NCBI GenBank assembly: GCA_017478185.1
Contig: JAFVEA010000001.1
Span: 83,090 to 144,066, forward strand
Origin: Clostridia bacterium
Lineage (GTDB): Bacteria; Bacillota; Clostridia; Christensenellales; UBA1242
Reading direction: 5' to 3'
Length of the DNA stretch: 60,977 bases
The stretch's first letter is position 1, and every line of letters starts with the position of its first letter. Positions 44,428-52,449 of this stretch are shown piece after piece. The notes under the pieces are model-generated. The model searched no databases, was not told the DNA's origin, and was given only the letters and a program-made list of their open reading frames with translations. A program made the position numbers and the translations under genes.

Positions 44428-45531
44428 CTACCGTATCAAATTAAATACATCAACAAAAATTATAAAGGCAAACAAAACAACTAGGCCCCCTAAGTGAATA
44501 TAGCCCTCAACTGTTCTGTTTATTGGCTTTCTTCTTATCCATTCAATCAAAACAAACACAATTCTTGCCCCATCTAGTGATGGTATGGGAAGAATGTTGA
44601 ACACCGCTAAATTTGCGGCAATAAAAGGCAGAAAAACAAACAAATTTGCAATGTTTTGTTGTGAATAATCTGCCATAACGCTTATTGTTGTTAGTGGCCC
44701 ACCAATATCTGTTAGTGAAACTCCACCAGTTATAAGCATAAACAAAAACACCAAAACTTGCCAAGCCATTGCAAAAGTTAATGGAACACAATCTCTCAAA
44801 GCCTCAAAAAAAGTGTAACGATATGCCGTTGTGTTTATCCCCAAAACTCCAACGGTGTCTGACTCAGAACTTTTAAATTTTGTCATTTTGAGGGTAACCC
44901 ACTCTTTTTCACCCGCTCTTTGAACAGTTACTGAAAAAACATCATCAATTTTATAATTAGAAACAAGCTTTGAAAAAGTGTTGCCAGTGATAAAACTTAT
45001 GTTTTTGCCATCAATTTTTCGAATTATATCACCGTTTTGAAAAGCATCCAATTTTTCTTCATCTAGTTTTGAAAGGTTATATTCATTAACATATTCAATG
45101 TTTTGTTCACAATTGTTTACTTTTGGTATGTCATAACCAAAAGAAATGAGCAAAACAAAAGAAAAAATAATTGCAGACAAAAAATTAAAAGTAACCCCAC
45201 CCAAAAGAACAATTATTCTTTTAAATGGGTGTTTGTTGTTAAAGGCGTTTGGGTCGGAGTCATTTTCATCTTCACCAGCAAAAGCACAATATCCACCAAG
45301 AGGAATTAACCTAATGCTAAAAACTTCGCCATTCTTTTTCTTTTTTGAATAAATTGCCTTGCCAAAACCTATAGAAAATTCATTAATTTTAAAGCCTAAC
45401 CATTTTCCAAAAGTGTAGTGCCCAAATTCGTGAATTGTTATCATTAAAAGAAGCACAACAAGTGCTAAAACAATATATCCAAAAGTTGTTAAAACACTTA
45501 AAAAACTAGCACACAAAGATAACGCTGTCAC
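44428..45531 (-). CDS. rseP: Site-2 protease RseP/RasP
   Basis: Intramembrane zinc protease (M50) that cuts anti-sigma factors and signal-peptide remnants. 367 residues, start GTG with AAGGAG upstream. HEFGH near 34 in the first helix holds zinc ligands, a PDZ-like region spans about 165-225, and the second ligand region NILPIPSLDGAR lies near 313. Four membrane helices. The dxr gene expected between cdsA and rseP is absent. Confidence 0.94.
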   Translation of the reverse strand: MTALSLCASFLSVLTTFGYIVLALVVLLLMITIHEFGHYTFGKWLGFKINEFSIGFGKAIYSKKKKNGEVFSIRLIPLGGYCAFAGEDENDSDPNAFNNKHPFKRIIVLLGGVTFNFLSAIIFSFVLLISFGYDIPKVNNCEQNIEYVNEYNLSKLDEEKLDAFQNGDIIRKIDGKNISFITGNTFSKLVSNYKIDDVFSVTVQRAGEKEWVTLKMTKFKSSESDTVGVLGINTTAYRYTFFEALRDCVPLTFAMAWQVLVFLFMLITGGVSLTDIGGPLTTISVMADYSQQNIANLFVFLPFIAANLAVFNILPIPSLDGARIVFVLIEWIRRKPINRTVEGYIHLGGLVVLFAFIIFVDVFNLIR

Positions 45532-45581
45532 TTCTAAAACTCCTTTTAGTTTATTATATTATTATCCTCCTAAAAGTATGA

Positions 45582-46556
45582 TTAAAACATAATAAGCAAA
45601 ACAACAAACACAACTGGGGCATTAAAAATAAGCCCATTAACCCTATCCATTATTCCGCCATGCCCTGGAATGAGATTGCTAAAATCCTTTATCCCAGCAC
45701 GGCGCTTTAAATAGGATGCAAAAATATCTCCTGCCATATTAAACATTCCACAAAAAAGTCCAGCAAACAAAAAGCTCCAAAAATTTATGGAAAAATCACC
45801 AAATATTTCAGCATATCCACAATTAACAAAAATAACATAAACAATAATGCTGGCTATTATTGCCCCTAAAATTCCTCCACAAAGCCCACTCCAACTTTTG
45901 CCCGGCCCAAGCTTTTTTAAGCAAATTTTCTTGCTTTTTATGAGCCTTCCAACAATAAAAGCGCAAGTGTCGGCAACCATTGTTGTTGAAAACAACAACA
46001 CAAGCCCCAAAAAGCCAATTGTGTTTGTGTTTATGTTTGGATTAAAACTTGAAAAATGGTTGATTAAGAAAATGAATATCATCAAAAATGTTGGATAAAT
46101 AAGACCTAAAATTGTGTTTAGGCTAACTTCCAAACAAAATTTATATCTGCTTTTTTCATAACCAACATAATACATAAACTTTAATGTGCTTCTTTTAAAG
46201 CATAATGAATAAAGATAGCAAAAACCAAAAATGGCCACTAAAAGAAGTATGTTAAAAGCCAAAAACAACAAACAAGAAATATTAAAATTTATGCAAAGAA
46301 TTAAAAGCAAAAAGCATAAAATTGGATATATTCCCAAAACTATTGAATAAGCATATCTATTCAATTTTTTTAAAAGATTGTCTATTTCAAAACTTCCAGA
46401 AATCATCAAAAAACCAACCAAAATATCAAACAAATAAACTGTGTTGTCTGATATTTGCCTTAATAGAAAAAATCCAACAACAACAAAAAGTATGCCAGCG
46501 CCAAAAATGATTCTTTTTAAGACATTTGCTGGTGTGTTTATATTTTTGTCCACCAT
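45582..46556 (-). CDS. cdsA: Phosphatidate cytidylyltransferase CdsA
   Basis: Makes CDP-diacylglycerol from phosphatidic acid and CTP. 324 residues with about eight membrane helices. The family signature near the C-terminus is present: ASYLKRRAGIKDFSNLIPGHGG, split as SYLKRRAGIKDFSN and LIPGHGGIMDR, with catalytic acidic residues. It lies between uppS (16 bp) and rseP (50 bp). Confidence 0.93.
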   Translation of the reverse strand: MVDKNINTPANVLKRIIFGAGILFVVVGFFLLRQISDNTVYLFDILVGFLMISGSFEIDNLLKKLNRYAYSIVLGIYPILCFLLLILCINFNISCLLFLAFNILLLVAIFGFCYLYSLCFKRSTLKFMYYVGYEKSRYKFCLEVSLNTILGLIYPTFLMIFIFLINHFSSFNPNINTNTIGFLGLVLLFSTTMVADTCAFIVGRLIKSKKICLKKLGPGKSWSGLCGGILGAIIASIIVYVIFVNCGYAEIFGDFSINFWSFLFAGLFCGMFNMAGDIFASYLKRRAGIKDFSNLIPGHGGIMDRVNGLIFNAPVVFVVLLIMF

Positions 46557-46572
46557 AATAAAACCTCTTCCG

Positions 46573-47295
46573 TTATTTTATACTGCCAAATCTTCTGTTT
46601 CTGTTTTGATAACTAATCAAAGCTTCTTGAAGCTCTTTGTTTCCAAAACTTGGCCAATAAGTTTTGCAAAAATAAAACTCACTATATGCCATTTCATAAA
46701 GCATAAAGTTTGAAATTCTGAGTTCTCCACTTGTTCTTATAACAAAATCTGGGTCAACCAAATTTCCGTTGTCTAAAAGTTTTGCAAAACTTTGTTCTGT
46801 TACTGGTTCTCCTATTTTTATTGCTTTGTTAACTGCTCTTATAATCTCATCCCGCCCGCCATAATTAACGGCAAAATTTAACACATTTTTTGAGCAATAT
46901 TTTGTTTCATTTTGAACTTTTTTAAAAGAATCGACAATATCTTTTGGCAACTCTTCATATTTCCCGCAAAAAGTTACTTTTATGCCATCTGAAACAAAAT
47001 CTTCTGTGTTTTCTTCAACATATTTTCTTATTAAATTAAAAATTTCATCAATTTCTTCTTTGGGTCTTTTCCAGTTTTCTGTTGAAAAAGCAAAATACGT
47101 TACTATTTTTATACCCAAATCAAAAATATTTCTTGTTATTTTTTTTATGTTATCACAACCAGCTTTATGCCCAAACTTCCTTGGAAGTCCTCTTTTTTTT
47201 GCCCATCTGCCATTCCCGTCCATAATAATGGCAATGTGCTGTGGCAACTTGGATAAATCCAGCTCGTCATTTACCTTTGTTTTACCTATTTTCAT
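46573..47295 (-). CDS. uppS: Undecaprenyl diphosphate synthase UppS
   Basis: Builds the C55 carrier lipid for cell wall synthesis. 240 residues. IIMDGNGRWAKKRG near 24 includes the catalytic Asp, FSTENWKRP near 75 is the family motif, and DFVIRTSGELRISNFMLYE near 197 binds the diphosphate (split here as DFVIRTSGELR and ISNFMLYE). Located between frr and cdsA as in Bacillus. Confidence 0.96.
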   Translation of the reverse strand: MKIGKTKVNDELDLSKLPQHIAIIMDGNGRWAKKRGLPRKFGHKAGCDNIKKITRNIFDLGIKIVTYFAFSTENWKRPKEEIDEIFNLIRKYVEENTEDFVSDGIKVTFCGKYEELPKDIVDSFKKVQNETKYCSKNVLNFAVNYGGRDEIIRAVNKAIKIGEPVTEQSFAKLLDNGNLVDPDFVIRTSGELRISNFMLYEMAYSEFYFCKTYWPSFGNKELQEALISYQNRNRRFGSIK

Positions 47296-47349
47296 ATAAC
47301 CCTCTTAATTAAAACCACACAAAATTATGATACACAAATTTTAACTAAA

Positions 47350-47922
47350 TTAAACTTCCATAATTTCTTTTTCTTTTTGTGCCAAAGTTTTGTCAACATT
47401 GTCTGTGTAGGAATTTAGTATCTTTTGAACTTCTTTTTCTGCCAATGCCAAATCATCTTCAGTTATTTTGGATTCTTTTTTAAGTTGTTTAAACTGATCT
47501 AAAACTTCACGGCGACCATTTCTCATATTAACTCTGCAGTCTTCAGCAAACTTCCTAACCATTTTAACAAGCTCTAGCCTTCTTTCTTGCGTTGGAGCTG
47601 GAACATAAAGCCTTATAACTTTTCCGTCATCGCTTGGATTAAAGCCCAAATCACTTGTGTGAATTGCTTTTAAAACTTCTCTAAGCATACTAATATCCCA
47701 AAGGCTTATAAGAATTGTTCTTGGGTCAGGAGCTGAAATGTTTGCCATTCTTGGAAGCGGAGTTAACGTTCCATAATAATCAACCATAACTTTGTCCAAA
47801 ATTCTTGGATTTGCTCTGCCTGCCCTAACTGAATTAAGTTCAGAAACATAGTGGTCATAATTGCCATCTAAGTGATTCCTTAGATTTTGATATAAATTTT
47901 TGTCTTCATCATTCATAAACAT
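47350..47922 (-). CDS. frr: Ribosome recycling factor
   Basis: Splits post-termination ribosomes with EF-G. 190 residues, three-helix bundle plus hinge domain. Signature stretches: VRAGRANPRILDKVMVDYYG (split: RAGRANPRIL, VDYYG) near 30 and DGKVIRLYVPAPTQERR near 98. GAGGTG seven bases upstream supports the first ATG. A terminator after tsf separates it from rpsB-tsf, and pyrH, normally between tsf and frr, is absent. Confidence 0.95.
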   Translation of the reverse strand: MFMNDEDKNLYQNLRNHLDGNYDHYVSELNSVRAGRANPRILDKVMVDYYGTLTPLPRMANISAPDPRTILISLWDISMLREVLKAIHTSDLGFNPSDDGKVIRLYVPAPTQERRLELVKMVRKFAEDCRVNMRNGRREVLDQFKQLKKESKITEDDLALAEKEVQKILNSYTDNVDKTLAQKEKEIMEV

Positions 47923-47983
47923 ATATATTCACCTCATATTATAATATGTTTTATTTTACAATACTTTAACAATTTTGGCAAAC

Positions 47984-48013
47984 AAAAAAGCCTATTTTGT
48001 AGGCTTTTTTTTA
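47984..48013 (-). terminator. Terminator after tsf
   Basis: AAAAAAGCCTA (47984-47994) pairs with TAGGCTTTTTT (48000-48010); T run on both strands. Confidence 0.85.
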
Positions 48014-48673
48014 TTTATTCTTTTGTTTGTCGATTTGTTTTTGAATTTCTTCAGCAAAATTCTCTTCTTTCTTTTGAAGTCCTTCACCCATTTCATAACG
48101 AACAAATCTACGAATTGTTATTTTTTCACCAATTTTTCCTATTGTTTCTTTTAGGTATTCATTGATTGTTTTTGTTCCATCTCTGAAATAAACTTGGTCT
48201 AACAAACAAACTTCTTGCAAATATTTTTTGATTTTGCCTTCAACAATTCTCTCAACAACATTTGCTGGCTTTCCTTCATTTTGAACTTGAGCTGTGTAAA
48301 TTTTGCGTTCTGCTTCTAATTGTTTTGGGTCTGCTTCTTCTTCAGAAACATAAAGTGGTTTTGAAGCTGCAATTTGAAGAGCTATGTTGTGAACAAACTC
48401 TGTGAAAGCTTCACTTTTTGCAACAAAGTCTGTTTCACAGTTACATTCAACCAAAACTCCAATTTTTCCACCAAGGTGAACATAACTTTCAACCTTACCT
48501 TCAGCGGCAATTCTACCCTCTTTTTTCGCTGCTGATGCCATTCCTTTTTCTCTTAGCCATTCAGCTGCTTTTTGCATATCTCCATTTGTTGCTTCCAATG
48601 CATTTTTGCAATCAAGCATTCCTGCTTGTGTTCTTTGCCTTAATTCTGTTATGTCTTTTGCTGTTACTGCCAT
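48011..48673 (-). CDS. tsf: Elongation factor Ts
   Basis: Nucleotide exchange factor for EF-Tu. 220 residues, shorter than the 280-295 of most bacteria and closer to the compact type with one dimerisation core. The N-terminal UBA-like domain (ITELRQRTQAGMLDCKNALEA, split: TELRQRTQAGMLDCKNA) and the core GKIGVLVECNCETDFVAKS (about 70) with the TDFV motif are intact. Follows rpsB by 23 bp. Confidence 0.95.
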   Translation of the reverse strand: MAVTAKDITELRQRTQAGMLDCKNALEATNGDMQKAAEWLREKGMASAAKKEGRIAAEGKVESYVHLGGKIGVLVECNCETDFVAKSEAFTEFVHNIALQIAASKPLYVSEEEADPKQLEAERKIYTAQVQNEGKPANVVERIVEGKIKKYLQEVCLLDQVYFRDGTKTINEYLKETIGKIGEKITIRRFVRYEMGEGLQKKEENFAEEIQKQIDKQKNK

Positions 48674-48696
48674 AATTTTATCTCCCCTTTTTATTA

Positions 48697-49605
48697 TTAT
48701 TCAGATTTTTGTTCTGTGTTTTCTTTTTCTGCTTTTGCTTTCTTTTCAGTCTTTTTTTCTTCTTTTTCAACTGTTTCTGTAGCTTTTTTTGCTACAGTTT
48801 TTCTTGGTTTTTTTGCTGGTTCTTCAGCTGTTTCTTTTTTCTCTTCTTTTGGCTTGTCTTGGCTAATCATTGCCTTTTCAACTTCTTCTTGGCTCATATC
48901 TTCTTCTTTTATAGAATAAACCTCACCAGTTTTTGCCTCAATAACGGCATTTGCAACAAGTTCTGCAATAAGTTTTACTGACCTTATGGCGTCATCGTTT
49001 CCTGGAATAACAACATCAACAAGCTCTGGGTCACAGTTTGTGTCAACAAGGCCAACAACTGGAATTCCCAATGCCTTTGCTTCTTTTAGGGCAATGCTTT
49101 CCTTTTTGAGGTCAACAACAAACAAAAGTCCTGGAAGAGATGTCATATCTTTTATTCCACCCAAGTTGCGTTCCAATTTTTCCATTTCTGCACGCATACT
49201 TAAAACTTCTTTTTTAGGGAAGAACTCAAACTCGCCTGTTTTTTCCATTTGAGTTAGTTTGTTTAGGCGGTCAACTCTGCTTCTTATTGTTTTAAAGTTT
49301 GTAAGCGTTCCACCAAGCCAACGATTGTTAACATAATACATTCCACAACGCTCTGCTTCTTCTTTTATTGCATCTGTTGCTTGTTTTTTTGTTCCAACGA
49401 ACAAAACATTTTTACCCTGTTTAACCATATTGCAAACATAGTTGTAAGCTTGTTCAGCCAAAACAACTGTTTGCTCCAAATCAATTATGTGTGTGTCGTT
49501 GCGAGCGACAAATATGTATTGCTTCATTTTAGGGTTCCATTGTCTGGTTGGGTGACCAAACTGAACTCCTGCTTCGAGCAATTGTTTTATTGAAATTACT
49601 GACAT
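48697..49605 (-). CDS. rpsB: 30S ribosomal protein S2 with a charged C-terminal extension
   Basis: 302 residues. The first 240 are ordinary S2: [19 protein letters not shown] near 8, [15 protein letters not shown] near 90, and [18 protein letters not shown] near 175. The last 55-60 residues are a disordered Lys/Glu/Ala-rich tail, not part of typical S2 proteins (about 235-250 residues). Leader sequence and promoter upstream suggest S2 autoregulation. First gene of rpsB-tsf. Confidence 0.96.
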   Translation of the reverse strand: MSVISIKQLLEAGVQFGHPTRQWNPKMKQYIFVARNDTHIIDLEQTVVLAEQAYNYVCNMVKQGKNVLFVGTKKQATDAIKEEAERCGMYYVNNRWLGGTLTNFKTIRSRVDRLNKLTQMEKTGEFEFFPKKEVLSMRAEMEKLERNLGGIKDMTSLPGLLFVVDLKKESIALKEAKALGIPVVGLVDTNCDPELVDVVIPGNDDAIRSVKLIAELVANAVIEAKTGEVYSIKEEDMSQEEVEKAMISQDKPKEEKKETAEEPAKKPRKTVAKKATETVEKEEKKTEKKAKAEKENTEQKSE

Positions 49606-49619
49606 TTTTTATTCTCCTT

Positions 49620-49724
49620 TTCTATATATTTTGTTAGTCCTCCCATTGATGTTAAAACTCATTGTGCAACCTAAAAAATTTTTAGGCACCTACACGCAAA
49701 TAACCAATGGTGCGTATTTCAATA
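49620..49724 (-). ncRNA. Putative rpsB (S2) leader RNA
   Basis: The minus-strand leader folds with a closing stem CCATTG/CAATGG and an internal hairpin GTGC...GCAC around complementary CCTAAAAA/TTTTTTAGG. It lies between the promoter and the ribosome binding site. Firmicutes rpsB leaders of this kind are known to be autoregulatory; the assignment here rests on position and foldability only. Confidence 0.5.
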
Positions 49725-49729
49725 GAAGT

Positions 49730-49758
49730 ATATTACCACTTTTTTTAGAAAAAATCAA
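49730..49758 (-). promoter_or_regulatory. Promoter of rpsB-tsf
   Basis: On the minus strand TTGATT (49758-49753), 17 bp, TAATAT (49735-49730). Confidence 0.5.
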
Positions 49759-49818
49759 CCCTTTAACAAAAAGAAATTAAAACTTGCAAAAAAATTTTAA
49801 TCGATATTATAAAAACAA

Positions 49819-49843
49819 AAAAATCTAGCGTGCTAGATTTTTT
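49819..49843. terminator. Terminator after the DUF1292 gene
   Basis: ATCTAGC and GCTAGAT form a 7-bp stem with a 2-base centre, flanked by A and T runs. Confidence 0.75.
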
Positions 49844-49861
49844 GCATATAAAAGCCTTAGA

Positions 49862-50317
49862 TTATGCTTTTTTTGTTGTTTTTTTAGCTGTTTTTACCGT
49901 TTCTTTTTTTGCTGACTTTGCAGGCTTTTTTTCTGCTGGTTTTTTCTTTTCTTCAGCTTTTGGAGCAGTTTCTTTTGTTGCTTCTTCTTTTTTTGAAGCC
50001 TTTTTTGCGCCTTCTTCTTCATTTATGAGGTCTAAATACAAAGCAAAAACGGCGTCAATGGTTTTGTCATCATTAACAACCTTTAAAAATTGCTCGTTTG
50101 TTTGCTCGTTGTCTTCAAAAACAAAAATAACTCCTTCATCTTCGGCAACGCCTTCCATTTTGTCTATTGGCTTTAGCATTGCATACAATTTTTCCTCATA
50201 AGGAATAAGTGCAATTTGCTCAAACCTAACTGCATTGTCATTTTCGTCATAAAGTGTTATTGGCTCGTTGTCTTCAACATCCAACAATTTGTCGATTGGG
50301 TTTTCTGATTTACTCAT
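49862..50317 (-). CDS. DUF1292 (YrzB-like) protein with a lysine-rich tail
   Basis: 151 residues. Residues 1-95 match DUF1292: ITLYDENDNAVRFEQIALI near 20, YAMLKPID near 45 and an acidic DEGVIFVFED near 60. The last 55 residues are a Lys/Ala/Glu-rich disordered tail, composition like the S2 tail 0.3 kb away. The ruvX-yrzB pairing is conserved in Firmicutes; the function of DUF1292 is not established. Confidence 0.85.
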   Translation of the reverse strand: MSKSENPIDKLLDVEDNEPITLYDENDNAVRFEQIALIPYEEKLYAMLKPIDKMEGVAEDEGVIFVFEDNEQTNEQFLKVVNDDKTIDAVFALYLDLINEEEGAKKASKKEEATKETAPKAEEKKKPAEKKPAKSAKKETVKTAKKTTKKA

Positions 50318-50332
50318 TTTTTTATATCTCCT

Positions 50333-50761
50333 TTAATTTTTATCTAAATAACTTTGAAGAATTATCGTTGCCGCAACTTTGTCGATAACTTTTTTGCGGT
50401 CTTCCCTTCTAACATTTTGCTCTATAAGCATCTTTTCAGCCTGAACAGTTGTTAATCTTTCATCAATAAAAACAATTTTAACATCGCAAAGTTTTTTAAT
50501 CTCTTCGCAAAACTCTTCTGTTTTTTCCACTCTTATGCCTTTGGTTCCGTCCATATTTAAAGGAAGCCCAACAACAAGAGTGTCTATTTGCTTTTCTTTG
50601 ATAAGATTTTTTATATGCTCTAAATCGGCTTGAAGATTTTTTCTGTTGTATGTTTCAAGCCCACTTGCAAACATACCCAAAGGGTCACTTAACGCCAAAC
50701 CTATTCTTGCATCACCAAAATCAACTCCTAACTTACGCAACTTTTTCTCCTTATAAGTCAT
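50333..50761 (-). CDS. ruvX: Putative Holliday junction resolvase RuvX/YqgF
   Basis: 142 residues, RNase H-like fold. LGVDFGDARIGLALSDPLG near 12 carries the first acidic residue, VGLPLNMDG near 66 is the family motif, and FIDERLTTVQAE near 100 the next acidic residues. The family is linked to Holliday junction resolution and 16S rRNA end processing. Followed by DUF1292 as in Bacillus. Confidence 0.93.
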   Translation of the reverse strand: MTYKEKKLRKLGVDFGDARIGLALSDPLGMFASGLETYNRKNLQADLEHIKNLIKEKQIDTLVVGLPLNMDGTKGIRVEKTEEFCEEIKKLCDVKIVFIDERLTTVQAEKMLIEQNVRREDRKKVIDKVAATIILQSYLDKN

Positions 50762-50937
50762 ATTATAGCATAATTATTTTTTTTAGGCAAACAAAAGCAT
50801 ATATTAAATTATGAATTTTTAAGCATTATTTAGTAAAAATATTATTTTTGATGTTAAACCACAATGTTAAAACAATAAAAATGATAAAAGATTTTGGTAT
50901 ATAATTTAAAATTAAAAGTAAAAAAATAAAAAAGCAT

Positions 50938-51672
50938 TTAAAAAAGCTTTTTTATCGTATTAAGTCCATTTTCTATTTTACCACCAATTCCAGACCTGTC
51001 TCGTTTTTTATCCCCTGATTCTATAGATTTAGAAAGAATCGCACCTAAAACTGCAGCTCCCTTAAAGTCATCTAACGCCTTATACAATGGTCGATTTCCA
51101 AAATATAAAATATCAATATTAAAATAGCATTTCGACTTTTGTTTTACATATTCTTTATCAAAAAGTTCTCCATAATCAATAGTTTTTTGCAAAGAATCTT
51201 TATTACCGCCCAAAAATACCATATCAGCTGGATGCTCTTTTAAAATAGATATTACTGCATTTTTAAGTGGATTAATAAATTGATCCTTTTCATTAAAGTA
51301 ATTATCCATACAATAAAGACTTCGTTCTTGCTTTTTAAAATTTTGTTGATACAGCCTATAATCTATTTCATTTATTGAATCAATTACAGTATTGATTTTG
51401 TCTGTTATATGTTGTATTCTTTGGTATGGCTCATTCTCTTCTTTATCACATTCTATAATTTCAATATAATCTCTTGGACCATTGCTATCTGCACGATATC
51501 CCAAAGTTACTTTTTGACCTAACTTTAAGTTTTTTGTTTCTTCTGTTATTTTAATTTTATTACTTTTTAATTTTCCCCATGATGTTTTTGATATAACATA
51601 ATATGCGTTATTTTGTATGTCATAAATTACACCTTCTCTTACTTTATTTTCGCTTATAATCTCTTCGCTCAT
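50938..51672 (-). CDS. Unrecognised protein, orphan gene
   Basis: 244 residues, no family recognised. The first 75 residues look like a small beta-barrel (VIYDIQNNAYYVISKTSWGKLKS, split: VREGVIYDIQNN, YYVISKTSWG), perhaps OB-like. A helical middle (about 80-150) follows, then a mixed part with PADMVFLGGN near 150. The final SGDKKRDRSGIGGKIENGLN is Gly/Lys-rich. It has AAGGAGA before ATG, stands alone, and its codon use looks slightly different from neighbouring core genes, which fits an acquired gene (inference). Confidence 0.6.
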   Translation of the reverse strand: MSEEIISENKVREGVIYDIQNNAYYVISKTSWGKLKSNKIKITEETKNLKLGQKVTLGYRADSNGPRDYIEIIECDKEENEPYQRIQHITDKINTVIDSINEIDYRLYQQNFKKQERSLYCMDNYFNEKDQFINPLKNAVISILKEHPADMVFLGGNKDSLQKTIDYGELFDKEYVKQKSKCYFNIDILYFGNRPLYKALDDFKGAAVLGAILSKSIESGDKKRDRSGIGGKIENGLNTIKKLF

Positions 51673-51812
51673 AAAAATCTCCTTTAATAAATATATATCT
51701 TAATAATACGCACGAATTATACATCATAATCACCAAAAAGTCAATGCCTTCTAGTTAAGATTTATAAGAAATTATTTTGTTCTTTTGCACAAAACATATG
51801 ACTAAACTAAAT

Positions 51813-51839
51813 AAAAAAAGCATTTTTAAAATGCTTTTT
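51813..51839 (-). terminator. Terminator after the 48-aa protein gene
   Basis: AAAAAGCATTTT and AAAATGCTTTTT form a perfect stem. It overlaps the stop codon region of the small gene. Confidence 0.75.
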
Positions 51840-51984
51840 ATTCTTCAGTTTTTTCTTGAAGTTTTTTTATTTTCTTTTTTATTTTGTTTGAAGTTTTATC
51901 AACAAAATCTCTAACTTGTGGGCAGCATAAGAGTCCAACTCCAAGCCCAAGCCCTAACATAAACCCCGCCAAACAATTATTCAT
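51838..51984 (-). CDS. 48-residue membrane protein, possibly YtxH-like
   Basis: A small gene with a strong ribosome binding site (AAAAGGAGGAAT, then ATG after TTTT). The protein starts MNNCLAGFMLGLGLGVGLLC, one Gly-rich membrane helix, followed by CPQVRDFVDKTSNK and a lysine-rich amphipathic tail. One helix followed by a charged tail is the layout of YtxH-type small membrane proteins, but it is too short to assign. Its own terminator follows directly, so expression is likely. Confidence 0.7.
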   Translation of the reverse strand: MNNCLAGFMLGLGLGVGLLCCPQVRDFVDKTSNKIKKKIKKLQEKTEE

Positions 51985-52050
51985 AAAAATTCCTCCTTTT
52001 TGTTTAGTTTAACCCAAAAAGAAAGAATTTATATAGGAAATTGCTGGGAT

Positions 52051-52437
52051 TTATTTGTTATTTTTGTCTTTTTGTTCTTTTTTGTGATAATATATAACGC
52101 AATTTTTTATTGCTTCTTTTGCCAAATCCAAACAATGAATTTTTTCTGCTGGGATTTCTCCTAACTCATCCAAAACAAAGTCTGTGTTAAAATCTTCTGC
52201 TTCATCTAAGGTTAAGCCTATTAAATTTTGCGCACAAACAGAACCTATTGCAATTGTCACTGCTGTTCCAAAAGCCTTGCATTTTGCGTCAACAATTTCA
52301 TTTTTTTCAACAACCAAATAAAATTTAAAAATATCTCCAACTTTTGCTCCACCAGCTTCACCAATGGCGTTTGCTTGCCTAATTTCGCCCATATGCTGTG
52401 AACTTGCAAAAATTTCCATTATTTTTTTGTTATACAT
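52051..52437 (-). CDS. IscU/NifU-like protein lacking two ligand cysteines
   Basis: 128 residues, IscU fold. Aligned with normal IscU, the first ligand Cys (in CGD) is Val33 in AKVGD, the second (in GCG) is Thr58 in AFGTAV, and only the third is kept, Cys102 in KIHCLDLA. Asp35 is kept. Two new cysteines occur nearby, Cys53 and Cys68. It starts 12 bp after iscS ends, so the pair is an operon. Either it holds clusters in a different way, or it has become a sulfur carrier or regulator of the desulfurase. Sequence alone cannot decide. Confidence 0.85.
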   Translation of the reverse strand: MYNKKIMEIFASSQHMGEIRQANAIGEAGGAKVGDIFKFYLVVEKNEIVDAKCKAFGTAVTIAIGSVCAQNLIGLTLDEAEDFNTDFVLDELGEIPAEKIHCLDLAKEAIKNCVIYYHKKEQKDKNNK

Positions 52438-52449
52438 ATTCTTTTCCCC

